Position numbers and translations under genes: made by a program. Source: Paenibacillus sp. 1781tsa1 (GTDB taxonomy: Bacteria > Bacillota > Bacilli > Paenibacillales > Paenibacillaceae). Taken from it: a DNA stretch of 64,000 nt. The notes under the pieces are model-generated. The model was not told where the DNA came from. It did not search any database and was given only the letters and a program-made list of their open reading frames with translations. The DNA lies in the NCBI RefSeq assembly GCF_024159265.1, contig NZ_JAMYWY010000001.1, forward strand, positions 2,108,001 to 2,172,000, in the 5' to 3' direction. Below are positions 9,101-16,351 of the stretch, piece by piece (positions within the stretch are counted from its first letter, which is position 1; the number at the start of each line of letters is the position of its first letter).

Positions 9101-10167
9101 CCTTACCTGGACACCGGGCCCAATTGCTGGCGATGCTGGATGAGACCGTTGAGGCAGCCCTGAAATGGCGGAAGGAACGTGAGGATCTGCAGATTCAATT
9201 GTTTGACTTTGTGGAGACGCCAAACTGGGAGATTGAATACCCGGAGATCCCTCCTTATTCCTCAGGGCAGCAACTGGAGCTGGAGCGTGAGTTGTTAGGC
9301 TTGTATCTCTCCGGGCATCCGCTGGATGACTATGAAGATGTGCTTGAATCGAGTGGGGCTGACCGGATCATGGAGCTGACCGAGGCGGCAGACGACACGA
9401 TGGCCGTCGCCGCGGGTATGGTTGTGTCTGTGAAGTCGATCACGACGAAACAGGGCAAGGCTATGGCGTTCATGGAGCTGGAAGACCAGATTGAACGCTG
9501 CGAAGTGGTTCTCTTTCCCGAGGTATGGCGGCGTAGCCAGCAGCATGTCGGGAAAGGTGAACTGCTCGTCGTGCGTGCCAAAGTGCAGCAGCAGGACGAA
9601 GGGTTTAAGCTGCTGGCTGAGGAAGTGGTGCCGTTGTCACCGGCGGCACTGGAGCAGCAGCTGCGCAGCCGTGACCGCCGAGGCAAGCCCGGCAGCGGCA
9701 GCTCTTCGCGCCCGGCGCAGTCGGCTTCGCCGCGGCGGCCAGCGGGCGCAGGAGCCGAAGCGCAGCGCAGCAGCGCAGGCGGGGATGCTTCTGCTGCGCG
9801 TAGCAGCGGGAGCCAAGGCTCGGCAGCGACGCGCAGCGATGCGGCGGGCACGGGCGCAGCCACGGCTGCGGCTTCCCGGCCTCGCGGTGCCGCTGATGCG
9901 GCTGGTAGCCCGGCGCAGAGCCGCGAACCACGGGCCGTGGAGCAGCGGGTGTTCGTGAAGATTGCCCCGCATGCGGAGAAGCCTGAGCTTCTGGCACGTT
10001 TGAAGCAGCTGCTTCAGGAGCATCCCGGACCTGTGGCGACGGTGCTCTTCTATGAGCAGCAGCAGAAGCTGCTTGCGTTGAGTGATGCCTACCGGATTAA
10101 GCCATCACCAACCTTGTTCTCCGATATGGAGAAGATGCTGGGTGAAGGTACGGTCAAAATTAAATAA
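6148..10167 (+). CDS. dnaE: DNA polymerase III subunit alpha (DnaE), with two large disordered inserts
   Basis: 1339 residues from the ATG at 6148 (MSSFVHLHVHSEYSLLDGA), behind GAAAGGAAG. An N-terminal PHP domain (1-210) leads into the polymerase core. The catalytic acidic motif PDIDIDFSDERR lies near residue 405, with GRGSSAGS and HAAGVVIS nearby. Helix-hairpin-helix and OB-fold regions follow, and a short C-terminal domain (from about 1268). It acts in lagging-strand/primer synthesis alongside PolC in Firmicutes. Bacillus DnaE is about 1115 residues. Here there is an acidic Gly/Ser/His/Glu insert at about 815-926 and an Ala/Ser/Gly/Arg-rich linker at about 1167-1267. The second linker is encoded by a much more GC-rich stretch (9645-9945). 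The catalytic core appears intact. Confidence 0.96.
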   Translation: MSSFVHLHVHSEYSLLDGAARIPDLVNKAADLGMTTLALTDHGVMYGAIPFYKACIERGIKPIIGCEAYMTAGSRKERGSRKDQPIHHLILLAKNMTGYRNLMKLCSIGHLEGFHYKPRVDMESLAAHHEGIICLSACLGGEVPQHLLHGREEEARRAALRYKNIFGEDFYLELQDHGLSEQKRVNPQLIKLAAELEIPLVATNDAHYLSEEDAELQDVLICIGTGKTVDDENRLRIGTNQLYLKSEEEMARLFPHVPEALANTVRIAESCELKLEFGKSILPEYRPLPDGLSPSAYLRQLCEEGMEERYAQSTRWTDEELRSELEQRLAYELGVIDSMGFSDYFLIVWDFIAYAHKQGIVTGPGRGSSAGSLVAYTLHITDVDPMKYNLLFERFLNPERISMPDIDIDFSDERRDEVIDYVAHKYGKAHVAQIITFGTMAARAAVRDVGRALNVPYGEVDKAAKLIPAQLGINIERAMEATPELKALYETKPKTRELLDMAMKVEGMPRHASTHAAGVVISRDPLTDVVPLQEGSEGTALTQYSMENLESIGLLKMDFLGLRTLSIIERCVRWIGEHGEIPDFRLIPDDDALTYEMLGRGDTMGIFQLESAGVRRVLKDLKPSSFEDVISVLALYRPGPMEFISKYIQGKHGQIEVDYPHVDLEPILKDTYGIIVYQEQIMQIASRMAGFSLGEADLLRRAVSKKKREVLDLERGHFVQGSLKQGYSEEEADLVYDMIVKFANYGFPRAHAAAYGVLAFQTAYLKAHYPVHFMASMLTAVMGSHRKVAEYVVECRRMDMEVLPPDVNESGILFTPVFVPSGSAGTGDQSIVSQQTAGADAESDTGSAAEEHTTNGNGSSFKEEHVHEHEEHSGQAEYGEAPLPDDPGPGSEEDSGGYEWQSSTSLPEASDNRKEPELVKATSKGAIRFGLAAVKNVGTQAMESIMIVRQERPFDSLLDFCRRVDLRVCNKRVIESLIQAGAFDTLPGHRAQLLAMLDETVEAALKWRKEREDLQIQLFDFVETPNWEIEYPEIPPYSSGQQLELERELLGLYLSGHPLDDYEDVLESSGADRIMELTEAADDTMAVAAGMVVSVKSITTKQGKAMAFMELEDQIERCEVVLFPEVWRRSQQHVGKGELLVVRAKVQQQDEGFKLLAEEVVPLSPAALEQQLRSRDRRGKPGSGSSSRPAQSASPRRPAGAGAEAQRSSAGGDASAARSSGSQGSAATRSDAAGTGAATAAASRPRGAADAAGSPAQSREPRAVEQRVFVKIAPHAEKPELLARLKQLLQEHPGPVATVLFYEQQQKLLALSDAYRIKPSPTLFSDMEKMLGEGTVKIK

Positions 10168-10207
10168 CCGGTTATCTCGTTAGTGATCGTTCTTATTCCA
10201 CAATATG

Positions 10208-10243
10208 AAACCTGTTTGGCTAAATGCTGAACAGGTTTTTTTT
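10208..10243 (+). terminator. dnaE terminator
   Basis: AAACCTGTT and AACAGGTTT form a 9-bp stem, followed by an uninterrupted T-run. Confidence 0.9.
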
Positions 10244-10375
10244 GTGTTTGTTATAGCGCGGTTGCTGATTTCAACCATCCGCACATTTTATGAACATTTT
10301 AACAGGTTGCTGCATACACTTGAGAACACCGAAGGACCGAGTGGTCCTCGGGGGATTGATGCGGGAGGTCGAGAT

Positions 10376-10867
10376 ATGTCATATGAAATCGTAGAAGCCA
10401 TGCTGGCCCGGCGGGGGGTACGGATTGATGCAATCGCCGCAATTGTATACCGTCTGCAAAAAGGGTACCACCCCGAACTGACCTTGGACGACTGTGTAAC
10501 CAGCGTGAAATCCGTTCTGCAGAAACGAGAGGTACAATATACGCTCTATACGGGTATTGCCCTCGACGAACTTGCAGAGAAGCGACTCTTGCCCCAACCG
10601 TTACAAGCTATTATGGAAGCGGATGAATCCCTGTATGGAGTGGACGAGACTCTGGCCCTCGGCATTACTCATGTGTATGGTATGATCGGTTTAACCAGCT
10701 TTGGTTATCTGGATAAAGAAAAAATAGGTGTCATTCATGATTTGAACGAACACGCAACAGCCATTCATGTCTTTTTGGATGATCTGGTTGCAGGGGTGGC
10801 CGCTGCAGCTTCTGCCCGGATTGCACACAAAAATATTAAAGCCAAAAAATACCCCTCAGACCTTTAA
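10376..10867 (+). CDS. phosphatidylglycerophosphatase A-like protein (YutG family)
   Basis: 163 residues from the ATG at 10376 (MSYEIVEAMLARRGV), which has GGGAGGT upstream. The longer frame back to 10205 runs through the dnaE terminator and is not real. The sequence matches the PgpA-related YutG family of Firmicutes: RLQKGYHPELTLDDCVTSVKSVLQKREVQYTL, then ESLYGVDETLALGITHVYGMIGLTSFGYLDKEKIG and an HDLNEH motif. There is a mildly hydrophobic C-terminal helix (VFLDDLVAGVAAAASARIA). PgpA dephosphorylates phosphatidylglycerophosphate; the Bacillus-type member is proposed rather than proven to do so. Transcribed alone. Confidence 0.8.
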   Translation: MSYEIVEAMLARRGVRIDAIAAIVYRLQKGYHPELTLDDCVTSVKSVLQKREVQYTLYTGIALDELAEKRLLPQPLQAIMEADESLYGVDETLALGITHVYGMIGLTSFGYLDKEKIGVIHDLNEHATAIHVFLDDLVAGVAAAASARIAHKNIKAKKYPSDL

Positions 10868-10905
10868 CCCCCTGTATTTCCATGCTTGTATGCCGTGGTC
10901 AATCT

Positions 10906-11014
10906 AATGACTCATATGAAGGTCTTCAAGGGCGGCTGACGCTGCCCTGATAAGCTTAGGGCTGCTTATGGAAGAGGTATCAATAAGAAGATTTCGTCAA
11001 CCATATGAGTTATT
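10906..11014. other. candidate structured RNA or regulatory element
   Basis: A 13-bp helix (AATGACTCATATG at 10906-10918 with CATATGAGTTATT at 11002-11014, one G-U pair) closes a region holding two further hairpins. One is a 7-bp stem at 10930-10947 with a 4-nt loop TGAC; the other is a 6-bp stem at about 10949-10969 (ATAAGC/GCTTAT). Together they draw a compact three-helix junction. A small hairpin GGGAC-taat-GTCCC follows at about 11019-11032. There is no poly-T after it. It matches no RNA class that I can name from memory; RNase P, SRP, 6S, tmRNA and T-box do not fit. Strand is undetermined. Confidence 0.4.
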
Positions 11015-11151
11015 TGTGGGGGACTAATGTCCCTCATGATCCCAAATTCTCCCCAAAGGTCCCGAACCCTTTCTTGCAGAAAAAAAGTGAGGTATGTTAT
11101 CATTAGTCCAATATACGGGCTCTGAACATTAGCTTAGGGGGCGGACAAGGC

Positions 11152-11340
11152 ATGTGGACGGTGATTTACATTGCGCCGACAGCAAAGGTTGCGGACAAGA
11201 TTAAGACCAAGCTTTCGGAAGAAGGTTTTCTGGTACAGACCCGTCCCATCAGTTTATCCAAGCAGCAATTTGAGATTCGCGTCCCTTCTGGGGAATTGGA
11301 AGAGGTCCAGGAAGTGTTGAATTCCATTCTGCATTCCTGA
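11152..11340 (+). CDS. small conserved protein, DUF2007-like
   Basis: 62 residues, ATG with GGGGGCGG upstream. The sequence suggests one compact alpha/beta unit: MWTVIYIAPTAKVADKIKTK (strand and helix), EGFLVQTRPISL (strand), QQFEIRVPSGELEEVQEVLN (strand and helix). This is the layout of DUF2007-type domains, where the chain reads out like a small ligand- or peptide-binding module. Homologues in Paenibacillus are, as I recall, sometimes labelled glutamate decarboxylase, which is implausible at this size and without a PLP lysine. It sits between the pgpA-like gene and accD; function unknown. Confidence 0.7.
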   Translation: MWTVIYIAPTAKVADKIKTKLSEEGFLVQTRPISLSKQQFEIRVPSGELEEVQEVLNSILHS

Positions 11341-11431
11341 TTCGTTCGACATTGACGTGCCTTGGCAGAGGAAGAAGTACCATCGGTACATAAGGGACTA
11401 ATCGCGTAAGCGGAGAGAGGAATCGACTTGC

Positions 11432-11515
11432 ATGTATTGTATGCTGCTGTCCTTCCTTCTTTTTTTGTTAGGACTAGGACCGACCTGGTTGCTCCCGGAG
11501 ACCCTACCTAGATAG
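11432..11515 (+). CDS. hydrophobic 27-residue micro-ORF upstream of accD
   Basis: An ATG at 11432 opens 27 codons ending in TAG. GAGAGAGG lies about 11 nt upstream. The peptide is almost entirely hydrophobic (MYCMLLSFLLFLLGLG), then PTWLLPETLPR. It could be a single-pass membrane mini-protein or a leader peptide. It lies in a 406-bp stretch between the DUF2007-like gene and accD that otherwise holds only the terminator-like hairpin at 11580. Spacing is somewhat long, and short frames arise by chance, so this is a candidate only. Confidence 0.35.
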   Translation: MYCMLLSFLLFLLGLGPTWLLPETLPR

Positions 11516-11579
11516 ATTCAAAACATCGGCGCAACAATCTTTCGGTTATTGCAGGTAACATCAATCGTGCTGACAGAAG

Positions 11580-11614
11580 CCGCTGATCCTTGCCCTGTAC
11601 CGGCGGATTTTTTT
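11580..11614 (+). terminator. terminator-like hairpin in the accD leader
   Basis: CCGCTG pairs with CGGCGG (one T-G pair) across a 15-nt loop and is followed by ATTTTTTT. It lies 133 nt before the accD GTG. It either ends the upstream transcript or acts as an attenuator; an alternative structure with the flanking GC-rich DNA is not obvious. The rest of 11341-11746 shows nothing else I recognise. Confidence 0.5.
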
Positions 11615-11746
11615 GTTGTGAATGCTGGACAAGGCCCATGGCAGCGTGTGGGTCGTAAGCGGTTTACCGTAGCACGCGGATGAAGCTGTCACAAGCAGCG
11701 CACTGCAGGTTGCGGCCATCAAATCAACGGCTGGAGAGGTGTAGTT

Positions 11747-12640
11747 GTGTTCAAAGATATATTCCAGAAGAAACGGAAGTACGCTACCATACCTTCCGAG
11801 CGTGCACTTCCCGGCGAAGGCCAGGAAGTCCTAGAGCGCCCAAAACGTGAAATACCTGAAGGGCTTATGAACAAGTGCAGCAAATGCGGCACCATTCAAT
11901 ATAGCAAGGAATTGGAGAAAAATCTTAAAGTATGTCCTGCTTGTGGTTACCATATGCGTCTTAACGCTATGGAGCGCATTGCTATGGTACTTGATGATCA
12001 AGGGTTTGTTGAGTTTGACGCTGATATGATATCAGTTGATCCGCTTGGCTTTCCTGGATATAGCAACAAATTGGAACAACAACGTTTGAAATCAGGCCTG
12101 AAGGAAGCGGTCATTACAGGGGAAGGAACCATTGACGGCCTGCCTGTAGTTGTGGCTGTCATGAGTTTTGATTTCTTCACAGGCAGCATGGGTTCTGTTG
12201 TAGGGGAGAAAATTACCCGTGCCATTGAGCATGCAACAGAGAAGCGCTTGCCATTGATTATTTTCTCCACATCAGGTGGTGCCCGGATGCAGGAGAGTAT
12301 TCTCAGCCTCATGCAAATGGCCAAAACAAGCGCAGCTTTATCCCGTTTGGATGAACAGGGCGGGCTGTACATTTCGGTCATTACGGACCCAACGACAGGT
12401 GGAGTCTCGGCAAGTTTTGCGAGTCTGGGCGATATTAATATTGCCGAACCTGGCGCTGTATTTGGTTTTGCCGGCAGAATCGTTATTGAACAGACCATCC
12501 GTCAGAAGTTACCTGATGATTTCCAGACGGCTGAATTTAATATGCAACACGGTCAGTTGGACATGGTTGTGCACCGGAAAGAACTTCGGGCCACTCTTGG
12601 CAAGCTTCTGGATATGCATAGTGAAAAAGGAGGGGTCTAA
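11747..12640 (+). CDS. accD: acetyl-CoA carboxylase carboxyltransferase subunit beta
   Basis: 297 residues from a GTG with GGAGAGGTG upstream. The N-terminus carries the four-cysteine zinc ribbon (CSKCGTIQ near residue 44 and CPACGYH near 63). The carboxyltransferase/crotonase core follows, with the acyl-CoA-binding Gly-rich loops ([19 protein letters not shown] and [16 protein letters not shown]). With AccA it transfers the carboxyl from biotin-carrier protein to acetyl-CoA, giving malonyl-CoA, the first step of fatty acid synthesis. Its stop codon is immediately followed by the accA ATG, so the two subunits are translationally coupled. Length is normal for the family. Confidence 0.97.
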   Translation: MFKDIFQKKRKYATIPSERALPGEGQEVLERPKREIPEGLMNKCSKCGTIQYSKELEKNLKVCPACGYHMRLNAMERIAMVLDDQGFVEFDADMISVDPLGFPGYSNKLEQQRLKSGLKEAVITGEGTIDGLPVVVAVMSFDFFTGSMGSVVGEKITRAIEHATEKRLPLIIFSTSGGARMQESILSLMQMAKTSAALSRLDEQGGLYISVITDPTTGGVSASFASLGDINIAEPGAVFGFAGRIVIEQTIRQKLPDDFQTAEFNMQHGQLDMVVHRKELRATLGKLLDMHSEKGGV

Positions 12641-13672
12641 ATGGCGGGTGAGTTGCCATATGAAGCGCCTCTGGTTGAGATGCGCAAAAAGATTGATGAA
12701 CTCGTACAGTTTGGACAGGAAAAAGGGATCGACTTTACGGACGAGATTGCCCGCCTGGAAGAACGTTACCATAGACTTGAAGAAGAGATTTACACTGGCA
12801 TAACGGCAGCTCAGAAAATGCATCTGGCCCGGCACCAGCAACGCCCAACGGCGCTAGATCTGATTCAGTTGATATTTACAGACTTCATTGAGCTGCACGG
12901 TGATCGCATGTTCGGAGACGATCTTGCGGTTGTTGGCGGGCTTGCCAAGTTGAATGGAAAGACAGTAACGGTAATCGGACAACAGCGGGGGAAAGATACG
13001 AAGGATAACATCGCCCGCTTTTTCGGCAGCGCTCATCCGGAAGGTTTCCGAAAAGGACTTCGTCTGATGAAACAAGCGAACAAATTTGGCCGCCCTATTA
13101 TTACGTTTATTGATACTAAAGGGGCGTATCCGGGTAATACTGCAGAAGAGAGAGGTCAATCGGAAGCTATCGCTCGCAACCTGATGGAAATGGCGAAGCT
13201 TTCGGTTCCTGTTATTGTTGTGGTCATCGGCGAAGGTGGAAGCGGCGGTGCCCTCGCTATGGCTGTGGGTAATCGTGTGTTGATGCTGGAACATGCGATC
13301 TATTCTGCGATCTCTCCGAACGGGGCTGCTTCGATTCTCTGGAAGGATGCATCCAAGGCAGATCAGGCGGCTGAAGCGATGAAAATAACAGCGAAGGACC
13401 TTTTGGAGATGGAGGTCATTGAAGAGATCGTGCCAGAGCCACGCGGCGGTGCACATCGGGATTATGAATCGTCTGCTGCTTTCATCAGTGAAGCTTTGGT
13501 CCGTCATCTCGACGAGATGAAAGGCTGGAGCGGGGATCAGCTGAAACAGGATCGTTATGAGAAATTCCGTAAAATTGGATCGGTCACGTTTGAACCTCAA
13601 GCATCCATTGAAGCTCCTCAAGAGCTTGTAGAAGTCGATGTTGCGAGTAATTTGTCGGGAAATGCTGAATAA
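12641..13672 (+). CDS. accA: acetyl-CoA carboxylase carboxyltransferase subunit alpha
   Basis: 343 residues; start directly after the accD stop with AAAGGAGGGG inside the end of accD as ribosome site. It has the family's N-terminal helical hairpin ([15 protein letters not shown]...), the HGDRMFGDD and [11 protein letters not shown] motifs, and the CoA-site glycines of [18 protein letters not shown]. It makes the alpha-2 beta-2 carboxyltransferase with AccD. The C-terminus is about 20-25 residues longer than in Bacillus ([18 protein letters not shown]), acidic and probably flexible. In Bacillus pfkA follows accA; here pyk follows directly, so pfkA is located elsewhere. Confidence 0.97.
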   Translation: MAGELPYEAPLVEMRKKIDELVQFGQEKGIDFTDEIARLEERYHRLEEEIYTGITAAQKMHLARHQQRPTALDLIQLIFTDFIELHGDRMFGDDLAVVGGLAKLNGKTVTVIGQQRGKDTKDNIARFFGSAHPEGFRKGLRLMKQANKFGRPIITFIDTKGAYPGNTAEERGQSEAIARNLMEMAKLSVPVIVVVIGEGGSGGALAMAVGNRVLMLEHAIYSAISPNGAASILWKDASKADQAAEAMKITAKDLLEMEVIEEIVPEPRGGAHRDYESSAAFISEALVRHLDEMKGWSGDQLKQDRYEKFRKIGSVTFEPQASIEAPQELVEVDVASNLSGNAE

Positions 13673-13777
13673 TGTGACGAATTTCCTATACAAATGATCA
13701 AAAGTATAGTAAATTTAATAGTTGGAAAAAGAAAAATAGATAAAGAGTAATACCTTTAAAATCGGAGGAAACCCAAA

Positions 13778-15205
13778 ATGCGTAAAACGAAAATTGTATG
13801 TACCATTGGTCCATCCAGTGAATCTCTGGAGAACACCAAAAAATTGATTATGGCCGGTATGAATGTGGCCCGTCTGAACTTCTCCCACGGTGATTTCGAT
13901 GAGCACGGCGGACGGATCATTGCGATTCGCCAAGCATGCGAAGAGTTGAACAAAACAGTAGCGATCTTGCTGGACACCAAAGGACCGGAAATTCGGACAG
14001 GTAAACTCGAAGTTGAACCGATCGAATTGGTTCAAGACGAGTACATCACTTTGACAACAGAAGAAATTCTGGGCACCAAAGAACGTCTTTCCATTACGTA
14101 TACAGATCTTCCGAATGATGTTGAACCGGGATCTACAATTCTGATCGACGACGGTCTGATCGGACTGACTGTGGTGGAAGTGCAAGGCACCGAGATCAAA
14201 TGCCGTATCGTTAACGGCGGATCGATCAAAAGCAAAAAAGGTGTTAACGTTCCGGGCGTTGCCATTTCTCTGCCGGGTATCACCGAAAAAGACGCTAACG
14301 ATATCGTATTTGGTATTGAGCAAGGTGTCGATTTCATCGCGGCTTCTTTTGTACGTAAAGCGAGTGACGTACTTGAGATTCGTGAATTGCTTGAAAAACA
14401 CAATGCTGGACATATCCAAATCATCTCCAAAATCGAAAACCAACAAGGTGTCGATAACCTCGACGAGATCCTTGAAGTGTCTGACGGTCTGATGGTTGCT
14501 CGTGGAGACCTGGGTGTTGAGATTCCTGCGGAAGAAGTACCATTGGTACAAAAACGCATGATCGAAAAATGTAACGTTGCCGGTAAACCGGTTATCACAG
14601 CTACACAAATGTTGGATTCCATGCAACGTAACCCGCGTCCAACACGTGCGGAAGCAAGTGACGTGGCGAATGCGATCTTTGATGGTACGGACGCAATCAT
14701 GTTGTCTGGTGAGACAGCTGCGGGTAAATACCCGGTTGAATCCGTTCTGACCATGTCCCGTATTGCTGAAAAAGCAGAATCTGCTCTGCCTTACCAAGAG
14801 CTGTATCTGAAACAACGTGTTGCTCAACAAACAACAGTTACAGAAGCAATCAGCCAATCGGTTGCCCTTTCAGCTCAAGATTTGAACGCAAAAGCGATCA
14901 TCACTTCAACTGAATCAGGACACACTGCACGCATGATTTCTAAGTATCGTCCAGAATCTCCAATCATCGCTGTGACTACGGAAGACAGAACTTCCCGTCG
15001 TTTGGCTCTGGCTTGGGGTGTAACTCCTGTCAAAGGAAGACTGGTTGATTCCACGGATGCTTTGTTCGAAAACGCAATTGAAGGCGGCGTAAAATCCGGA
15101 CTTGTTAAAGAAGGAGACCTGGTTGTGATCACAGCAGGTGTACCTTTGGGTCGTTCCGGTTCTACCAACCTGATTAAAGTAAGCCAAATTCCAAACAACG
15201 CTTAA
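13778..15205 (+). CDS. pyk: pyruvate kinase
   Basis: 475 residues with ATCGGAGGAA upstream of the ATG. The conserved elements are [31 protein letters not shown] (the phosphate/potassium site), [20 protein letters not shown] (catalytic Lys), [14 protein letters not shown] (metal ligands) and TATQMLDSM. It converts PEP and ADP to pyruvate and ATP. It ends at the normal end of the C-domain and lacks the extra ~110-residue PEP-utiliser-like tail of Bacillus/Geobacillus pyruvate kinase. Codon use is strongly biased, as expected for a highly expressed glycolytic gene. It has its own 105-nt upstream gap after accA and its own terminator. Confidence 0.97.
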   Translation: MRKTKIVCTIGPSSESLENTKKLIMAGMNVARLNFSHGDFDEHGGRIIAIRQACEELNKTVAILLDTKGPEIRTGKLEVEPIELVQDEYITLTTEEILGTKERLSITYTDLPNDVEPGSTILIDDGLIGLTVVEVQGTEIKCRIVNGGSIKSKKGVNVPGVAISLPGITEKDANDIVFGIEQGVDFIAASFVRKASDVLEIRELLEKHNAGHIQIISKIENQQGVDNLDEILEVSDGLMVARGDLGVEIPAEEVPLVQKRMIEKCNVAGKPVITATQMLDSMQRNPRPTRAEASDVANAIFDGTDAIMLSGETAAGKYPVESVLTMSRIAEKAESALPYQELYLKQRVAQQTTVTEAISQSVALSAQDLNAKAIITSTESGHTARMISKYRPESPIIAVTTEDRTSRRLALAWGVTPVKGRLVDSTDALFENAIEGGVKSGLVKEGDLVVITAGVPLGRSGSTNLIKVSQIPNNA

Positions 15206-15236
15206 TAGCGTCTTGGATGGAGAAGCAACAGGAAAG

Positions 15237-15272
15237 AAGCAATGGGGCGTTATTGTCCCGTTGCTTTTTTTC
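15237..15272 (+). terminator. pyk terminator
   Basis: AGCAATGGG and CCCGTTGCT form a 9-bp stem (one T-G pair) before a run of seven T residues. Confidence 0.88.
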
Positions 15273-15336
15273 CATCTTATTGACACTTTACAGCGAGGTA
15301 ACACGTATGATTCTTAGAGCGAAGGAGGCCGATAAC

Positions 15337-15843
15337 GTGCGAGAACAGATCAATGGTAGCTGGTATGCGGCACGTCTTCGTGTACGCTATCAAGAAAGTG
15401 ACCAGATGGGCGTGGTTTACCACGCGAACTATTTGAATTGGTTTGAAATCGGTCGAACTGAGATGATTCGCCAAATGGGGTATACATATCGTAAAATGGA
15501 GGAACAGGGGTTACTGCTTCCCGTAACCGGACTGGATGTGAAGTATCACAAGCCTGCCCGATATGATGATGAGATTATCATTTTCACCCGTATTGCTGCA
15601 TTTAGTGGTCTGCGACTGAACTATGAGTACGACATAAGACGCATGTCTGAAGAACCTGATGAGCATATGGCGATTGGAGAACGGGTATGGTCAGCTGATG
15701 AATCGCTCCCCGGAGAACGGCTAGTTACAGGTTCTACCCAGCATGTGTGGGTAAATGGAGACTGGAAGCTAGTTCGGCTGGATAAGGCAGCCTCTGAGCT
15801 ATACAGCGCGCTTGAAAAGGTGTGGCTTTCGGGAAAGGGGTAA
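15337..15843 (+). CDS. acyl-CoA thioesterase, YbgC/4HBT hotdog family
   Basis: 168 residues from the GTG at 15337, which has AAGGAGG 8 nt upstream; upstream in-frame ATGs lack a site and overlap the pyk terminator. The 4-hydroxybenzoyl-CoA thioesterase signature is clear: RVRYQESDQMGVVYHANYL, with the catalytic Asp in ESDQMG and the H-x-N-Y-L-x-W-F-E helix. Then GLDVKYHKPARYDDEI follows. These enzymes hydrolyse short or medium acyl-CoA esters in the cytosol; the exact substrate cannot be read from sequence. It is followed 7 nt later by fxsA and is probably co-transcribed with it. Confidence 0.87.
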   Translation: MREQINGSWYAARLRVRYQESDQMGVVYHANYLNWFEIGRTEMIRQMGYTYRKMEEQGLLLPVTGLDVKYHKPARYDDEIIIFTRIAAFSGLRLNYEYDIRRMSEEPDEHMAIGERVWSADESLPGERLVTGSTQHVWVNGDWKLVRLDKAASELYSALEKVWLSGKG

Positions 15844-15850
15844 TACGTCA

Positions 15851-16249
15851 ATGCGAAAATGGATGTGGGCTTTACTCTTAATCATTCCGGTGATTGAATT
15901 ATTTGGTTTTATTCTGATGAGTGACTGGATCGGAGCCGGAAAGACATTGCTTCTCATGATTCTCACGTCCTTGATTGGTATAGCAATGTTGCAGTTTGAA
16001 GGACGAAAAGTACTTGTGGACGCCAAATCCGAGATGGAGCGTGGCAAGGTACCTGGCAGAAAAATGGTCGATGGTCTATTTATTTTTGTCGGTGGTTTCC
16101 TGCTTTTGATTCCAGGCTTTGTAACGGATCTGATCGGGTTTACACTGGTATTTCCATTAACACGTCCGGTTTATCGTCTGTTCTTCCTGGGATGGCTGGA
16201 GAAAAAAATGAAAAGTGGAAAAATTACGTTTTATCGCCGTCCGAAATGA
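15851..16249 (+). CDS. fxsA: membrane protein FxsA
   Basis: 132 residues, start at the ATG at 15851 behind AAAGGGG. It has the typical FxsA layout: an N-terminal basic residue pair, hydrophobic segment with an internal Glu (WALLLIIPVIELFGFILM), a second segment (TLLLMILTSLIGIAML), then DGLFIFVGGFLLLIPGFVTDLIGF as third/fourth segment and a basic cytosolic tail. In E. coli FxsA affects phage-T7 F-exclusion; in Firmicutes (YtzA) the role is unknown. Gene order thioesterase-fxsA-ytvI follows the Bacillus yt region. Confidence 0.88.
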   Translation: MRKWMWALLLIIPVIELFGFILMSDWIGAGKTLLLMILTSLIGIAMLQFEGRKVLVDAKSEMERGKVPGRKMVDGLFIFVGGFLLLIPGFVTDLIGFTLVFPLTRPVYRLFFLGWLEKKMKSGKITFYRRPK

Positions 16250-16276
16250 AAAACCAGTTGTTATGCAAAATGGAAG

Positions 16277-16321
16277 AGGCTCCGCTCAGCAGATCATTTC
16301 TGTTGAACGAAGCCTTTTTCT
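16277..16321. terminator. terminator between fxsA and ytvI
   Basis: Arms beginning AGGCTCCGCTCAGCAGA and ending in ACGAAGCCT pair over 17 positions with two mismatches, then TTTTT. It ends fxsA and may also serve the convergent ytvI. Confidence 0.75.
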
Positions 16322-16351
16322 ATTTTTTCTGTGTACTCATAAGATGATGCC

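Noticed and set aside
9330-10023. Several overlapping antisense frames (Ala/Pro/Arg-rich) within dnaE
   Set aside because: They come from the GC-rich low-complexity linker; no ribosome sites, and dnaE is intact on the plus strand.
11341-11746. T-box leader before accD
   Set aside because: No T-box consensus and no specifier-stem layout can be found.
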